Source: PALSA-600 sp037142875
GTDB lineage: Bacteria; Actinomycetota; Thermoleophilia; Gaiellales; Gaiellaceae
NCBI GenBank assembly: GCA_037142875.1
Contig: JBAWZV010000016.1
Location: forward strand, 1-23,687
Reading direction: 5' to 3'
DNA length: 23,687 nt
Position 1 is the stretch's first letter. Each line of letters opens with the position of its first letter. A program made the position numbers and the translations under genes. Below are positions 20,727-23,687 of the stretch, piece after piece. A model generated the notes under the pieces. It was not told the origin of the DNA, searched no databases, and was given only the letters and a program-made list of their open reading frames with translations.

Positions 20727-21455
20727 TCAACGCTGGGCCACAACCGGCACCCGCTCGATCACAAGCCGCGGACGCACCGCCAGCTGGAGGCGAGCGTCGT
20801 GCTCTCTCCACTCGGCGCACGCGTGTCGAACGTCCGCCAGGTACTCGGTGCGATCGCTCGGGTCTGCGCTGGGAGTCCAGTCGGTGCGCTCGGCGAGCTG
20901 AGCGAGAGTCGCGGTCACCACGTCTGTCGGCGGCTCGACGCGAGCGAGTATCGGGGCGACCTCGGCGCACGAGGCGACCTCGGTCACGTCGCCCGGCGTG
21001 AGCGTCGCCGCGGCGAAAGCACCCGAGGCGGCGTTCGCCTCGCGCTCGCTCGGGAGGTCGGGGTAGCCGCGCCCACCGGAGCGGCGCACCGCGGCCCGAA
21101 GGTGCTCGTCGGCTTCGAAGAACCGGGTGCCGGAGCGTTCCCAGCGCCTCCCGTGCTCGAGCTCGTGGCGGAGCATCGGACCGAGCGCCACCTCCGGCAC
21201 CCCGGGGATCTCCGCCCAGATCGCAAGCCGATGCGCCGTGAGCCGGTGACGGGCCACCCGCTCGGCTCCGACGAACCGGAACACGGCAACCGTCTCGGGC
21301 GTCACGAACCCCTCGGGGTGGAGGTAGGCGAGCGGCGTCGTTCCATCCGGGCGTGTGGCATGGACAAGGAAGACGACGAGGGTGCGCGGATCAAGCCCGG
21401 CGTCTGAGCATGCCGCGGGGAGTTGGGCCGCGAGACGACCTTCATCGACGATCAC
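20727..21455 (-). CDS. Predicted HExxH zinc metalloprotease-like protein (zincin)
   Basis: A 242-residue cytoplasmic-looking protein. HELEH (97-101) fits the HExxH zinc motif, and EREAN (137-141) looks like the third-ligand motif E-x-x-A-N of M78 (ImmA/IrrE) peptidases. The spacing (about 36 residues between motifs) is somewhat longer than usual. The N-terminal half (TLVVFLVHATRPDG, FVTPETVAVFRFVG) looks like a beta-sheet-rich fold ahead of the helix carrying the motif. The GTG at 21455 is supported by TACATT 7 bases upstream. It is divergent from the DUF4232-like gene, with 19 bases between starts. The methyltransferase and anchored protein follow on the same strand. Protease activity is inferred, and it could be a non-proteolytic zinc-site protein. 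Confidence 0.72.
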   Translation of the reverse strand: MIVDEGRLAAQLPAACSDAGLDPRTLVVFLVHATRPDGTTPLAYLHPEGFVTPETVAVFRFVGAERVARHRLTAHRLAIWAEIPGVPEVALGPMLRHELEHGRRWERSGTRFFEADEHLRAAVRRSGGRGYPDLPSEREANAASGAFAAATLTPGDVTEVASCAEVAPILARVEPPTDVVTATLAQLAERTDWTPSADPSDRTEYLADVRHACAEWREHDARLQLAVRPRLVIERVPVVAQR

Positions 21456-21462
21456 AGGGCAG

Positions 21463-21468
21463 AATGTA
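21463..21468 (-). promoter_or_regulatory. Leaderless -10 element of the zincin gene
   Basis: TACATT on the minus strand ends 7 bases before the GTG at 21455. It fills the 19-base gap to the divergent gene at 21475, so the two promoters must overlap. Confidence 0.55.
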
Positions 21469-21474
21469 GAAGCG

Positions 21475-21984
21475 ATGCGTCTCCTCACCGTCCTGGTACT
21501 CGCCCTCGCCGCAACGGCGACTGCCACGGGCGCCGGCGCGAGCCCCGCTACGCCCTGTCTTGGCACCCAGCTCGGAGGCGCCTTCAAGGTCGTGCCGGGA
21601 AGCGCGGGTGCAGGAAGCATCGTCTACTCGCTGCGCGTCCAAAACATCTCCATGACCACGTGCTTCGTCACCGGGATCCCCGGGCTCACGCTGCTTCGCC
21701 CAAACGGGCGTGCGCTTCCGACCCACGCTGGAGTGAGCCACCCCGGGATGCTGGCGGCGATCCTCGTCACGCTCGCCCCCGGCAAGGCGGCCGCCCTGAC
21801 AGCCAGGTTCTCGCCCGATGTTCCGGGTGTCGGCGACCACACCCCCGGGGCATGCGAGCCGGTCGCCTATCGTCTGCGGGTCTCGCCGTCGGGGGGCGGA
21901 TCGGCTGTCGTTCCGATCACACCGCCAACCTCGGTGTGCGAGCGGGGCAGCATGACGCTCACCGCGTTCATCGGCGCCCGTTAG
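21475..21984 (+). CDS. Exported DUF4232-like protein
   Basis: A 169-residue protein with a signal peptide (about 1-23: MRLLTVLVLALAATATATG). It then resembles the DUF4232 domain found in many actinobacterial exported proteins and lipoproteins: CLGTQLGGAF, SLRVQNISMTTCFVTGIPGLTLL, a mid-domain TLAPGKAAALTARF, and CEPVAYRLRVSP. Four cysteines in the mature part (near residues 28, 63, 127 and 153) could form two disulfides. DUF4232 has no settled function. The ATG at 21475 is set by the signal peptide. The best upstream -10 is CAGAAT, nine bases away, which is weak. Its TAG stop overlaps the next gene's -10 box. Confidence 0.82.
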   Translation: MRLLTVLVLALAATATATGAGASPATPCLGTQLGGAFKVVPGSAGAGSIVYSLRVQNISMTTCFVTGIPGLTLLRPNGRALPTHAGVSHPGMLAAILVTLAPGKAAALTARFSPDVPGVGDHTPGACEPVAYRLRVSPSGGGSAVVPITPPTSVCERGSMTLTAFIGAR

Positions 21985-21987
21985 CCT
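21982..21987 (+). promoter_or_regulatory. Leaderless -10 element of the deoxyribosyltransferase gene, overlapping a stop codon
   Basis: TAGCCT ends 7 bases before the GTG at 21995. Its first three bases are the TAG stop of the DUF4232-like gene. Confidence 0.6.
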
Positions 21988-21994
21988 CCCGAGC

Positions 21995-22477
21995 GTGTCC
22001 TCGCCCTCCAGCCTCGGCCGACCGCTGAAGATCTACGTCGCGGGGCCGCTCTTCACCGATGCCGAGCGCGCCTGGCTCGACCTGTTGGCGGCACGGCTGC
22101 GCGCGGAGGGCTTCGAGTGCTTCGTCCCGCACGAGGCGTTCGGCGAGATCGTCGAGCTCGCCCCCGCCGAGGTCTACCGGGTCGACGGTGATGCCCTCCG
22201 CGGCGCGAACCTCCTCCTCGCGTGGCTCGACGGCCCGATGGTCGACGACGGCACGGCGGCCGAGATAGGCGCGTTCGCCGAGCTCGTCCGTGGCGGCAGC
22301 CCGACCTATCTGGGCATCGTGGGGATCGCGACCGATCTGCGCGGGCAGCGCCGCCGCGATCGTGTGCCGGGCGACGGGATCAACCTGTTCGTCGCCGGCG
22401 CGATCGAGTCGTGCGGCCGGATCTGCTGGTCCGTCGACGACGCCGTCGCCGCGCTGCACGAGCTCGCGGGCCGGTGA
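21995..22477 (+). CDS. Nucleoside 2-deoxyribosyltransferase-like protein
   Basis: A 160-residue Rossmann-like enzyme of the nucleoside 2-deoxyribosyltransferase family. Members swap bases on deoxyribonucleosides or hydrolyse (deoxy)nucleoside monophosphates. Seen: KIYVAGPLFTDAERAW at the N-terminus, LLLAWLDGPMVDDGTAAEIG with Glu90 as the likely nucleophile, and INLFVAGAIESCGRICWSVDDAVAAL at the C-terminus. The GTG at 21995 is supported by TAGCCT 7 bases upstream. Its TGA overlaps the GTG of the following P450 gene (GTGA), implying translational coupling. Nucleotide salvage or pool cleaning is the usual role. A modified-nucleoside or secondary pathway is possible given the P450 partner. Confidence 0.9.
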   Translation: MSSPSSLGRPLKIYVAGPLFTDAERAWLDLLAARLRAEGFECFVPHEAFGEIVELAPAEVYRVDGDALRGANLLLAWLDGPMVDDGTAAEIGAFAELVRGGSPTYLGIVGIATDLRGQRRRDRVPGDGINLFVAGAIESCGRICWSVDDAVAALHELAGR

Positions 22478-23687
22478 TCGCGGCGTTCGATCCGACGTCG
22501 CCAGCGTTTCTGGCGGACCCGTACCCCACGCTGAACGAGCTGCGCGAGCAGGCGCCGGTCATCTTCGACGAGCGCCACGGTCGGTTCTTCATCACGCGTC
22601 ACGCAGAGGTGCGCGCGTGCCTGCGCGACAGGCGACTCGGACGCAACTTCCGCCACGTCGGCACCGAGGTCGAGTTCGACAGCGACCCGATCGACCCGCG
22701 CTGGGACGCCTACCGGGCGACCGAGCGCTGGAGCCTGCTGTGGCTCGAGCCGCCCGAGCACACCCGCATCCGCAAGCTCGTGGCGGCCGCGTTCACTCCC
22801 CGGAGCGTCGAGGCGCTCCGGGGGCCGGCAGAGACGCTCGCTGCGGATCTGCTCGCCCCCCTCGTCGCGTCAGGGCGGTTCGACCTTCTCTACGACTTCG
22901 CGCAGCCGTACTCGATCGCGATCATCTGCCGCCTGCTCGGCGTCCCGACCGACCGGGCCCGCGACCTACTCGCGTGGTCGCACGCGATCGTGAAGATGTA
23001 CGAGTTCGACACGTCGGAGGAGCAGGCGGAGGCAGCAAATGCGGCGTCCGCGGACTTTCGGGCATACGTTGCCGCCCTGATCACAGAGCGCCGGCGGGCG
23101 CCTCGCGACGACATGATCAGTGCGCTCGTCGCGGCACGCGTCGACGGCGCTGGCCTCTCGGAGGACGAGATCGTCTCGACGGTGGTCGTCCTGCTCAACG
23201 CGGGACACGAGGCCACCGTGAACACGCTCGGGAACGGGATTCGCGCCCTCCTCCACCACCCCGGCCAGTGGGGTCGACTCGTCGCTGGGGAGGTCTCGCC
23301 GACAGACGCGCTCGAGGAGATGATCCGCTTCGATCCGCCGCTTCAGCTGTTCGAACGCTGGGTGCTGGAGGATGGCGTCGACGTTGCAGGCGTCCCGATC
23401 CCGCGTGGCCGCAAGATCGCGATGCTGTTCGGTGCGGCCAACCGCGACCCTCGGGTCTTCGCCGATCCCGACACCTTTGACGTCGGGCGGCGAAACGCAG
23501 CCGAGCACATCGGCTTTGGCGGCGGCATCCACGTGTGCCTTGGCGCACCGCTCGCGCGGATCGAGATCGCGGCGAGCCTCGCCGCCCTGGTCGCGCTCAC
23601 GCCGACGATCACCCTGGCAACCGAGCCGGTACGGAACCCCGCGTTCGTGATCTGGGGGCTTCAGTCGGTCGAGCTCACGACAGGCCA
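22474..23687 (+). CDS. Cytochrome P450 (cut by the window end)
   Basis: A haem-thiolate monooxygenase that uses O2 and reductase-supplied electrons to oxidise a small molecule. Translation from the GTG at 22474 stays open to the last base and gives 404 residues. Seen: the bacterial N-terminus FLADPYPTLNELREQAPV, the C-helix WLEPPEHTRIRKLV, the I-helix oxygen motif NAGHEATV (about residue 243), the K-helix ExxR as EEMIR (about 281), and the haem loop FGGGIHVCLG with axial Cys355. The final residues look like the usual C-terminal strand, so only a few codons are probably missing. It is soluble, with no membrane helix. No ferredoxin or reductase gene is visible. It is translationally coupled to the deoxyribosyltransferase-like gene. 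Confidence 0.95.
   Translation, partial: MIAAFDPTSPAFLADPYPTLNELREQAPVIFDERHGRFFITRHAEVRACLRDRRLGRNFRHVGTEVEFDSDPIDPRWDAYRATERWSLLWLEPPEHTRIRKLVAAAFTPRSVEALRGPAETLAADLLAPLVASGRFDLLYDFAQPYSIAIICRLLGVPTDRARDLLAWSHAIVKMYEFDTSEEQAEAANAASADFRAYVAALITERRRAPRDDMISALVAARVDGAGLSEDEIVSTVVVLLNAGHEATVNTLGNGIRALLHHPGQWGRLVAGEVSPTDALEEMIRFDPPLQLFERWVLEDGVDVAGVPIPRGRKIAMLFGAANRDPRVFADPDTFDVGRRNAAEHIGFGGGIHVCLGAPLARIEIAASLAALVALTPTITLATEPVRNPAFVIWGLQSVELTTG

Noticed and set aside
22290..23480. 396-codon plus-strand frame overlapping the P450
   Set aside because: The frame starting at 22474 carries all P450 motifs; this one has none.
1..23687. CRISPR array, insertion sequence, prophage or integrated element
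   Set aside because: I saw no regular spaced repeats, transposase or integrase motifs, or terminal repeats, and base composition looks even throughout.

Overview
This window is a high-GC bacterial chromosome segment, most likely from an actinobacterium. I would guess class Thermoleophilia (Gaiellales/Solirubrobacterales-like), but the sequence alone does not prove the class. The reasons are the 16S rRNA 5' end, the very high third-position GC, a class A penicillin-binding protein with PASTA domains, a gatCAB operon, and frequent GTG starts with leaderless promoters. I see no mobile element, CRISPR array or phage gene. Most of the window is housekeeping, with an accessory-looking end from about 18.8 kb.

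Layout. 1-431: 5' end of a 16S rRNA gene on the minus strand with its leader. The leader has a good -35/-10 promoter, an intrinsic terminator and a boxA-like element. 432-4047: tyrS (minus) and a divergent PASTA penicillin-binding protein (plus). 4306-8065 (minus): a class V aminotransferase, a YbaK-type deacylase, a branched-chain aminotransferase and a DegT-type aminotransferase. 8120-11240 (minus): gatC-gatA-gatB for tRNA amidation. 11345-12479 (minus): a cold-shock protein and folD. 12512-13699 (plus): a divergent HMG-CoA reductase homologue. 13752-14952 (minus): pdxS (PLP synthesis) and a small acidic protein. 15012-16731 (plus): a three-helix membrane protein and a PIG-V-like membrane glycosyltransferase. 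16766-16840: a tRNA with CAT anticodon (minus). 16902-17835 (plus): a YjbQ-family protein and a small membrane-anchored protein. 17848-18843 (minus): an HSL-family esterase. 18854-21455 (minus): a three-gene set of HExxH zincin, orphan beta-class DNA methyltransferase and membrane-anchored exported protein. 21475-23687 (plus): an exported DUF4232-like protein, a nucleoside 2-deoxyribosyltransferase-like protein and a cytochrome P450 cut by the window end.

Across the window, thirteen protein genes have a hexamer of form TA(G/C)NNT ending 6 to 8 bases before the start codon, with no clear -35 box and no Shine-Dalgarno site. This is a strong sign of leaderless transcription, and I used it to fix several starts. 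The rRNA and cold-shock promoters look different: they have clear -35 boxes and TATNNT -10 boxes. Several divergent pairs share or abut these promoters, and two TAG stop codons double as the first half of the next gene's -10 box.

The most interesting items are the terminator inside the rRNA leader with a possible alternative fold, the leaderless promoter code, the divergent HMG-CoA reductase, and the zincin/methyltransferase/anchored-protein operon, which matches no system I can name.
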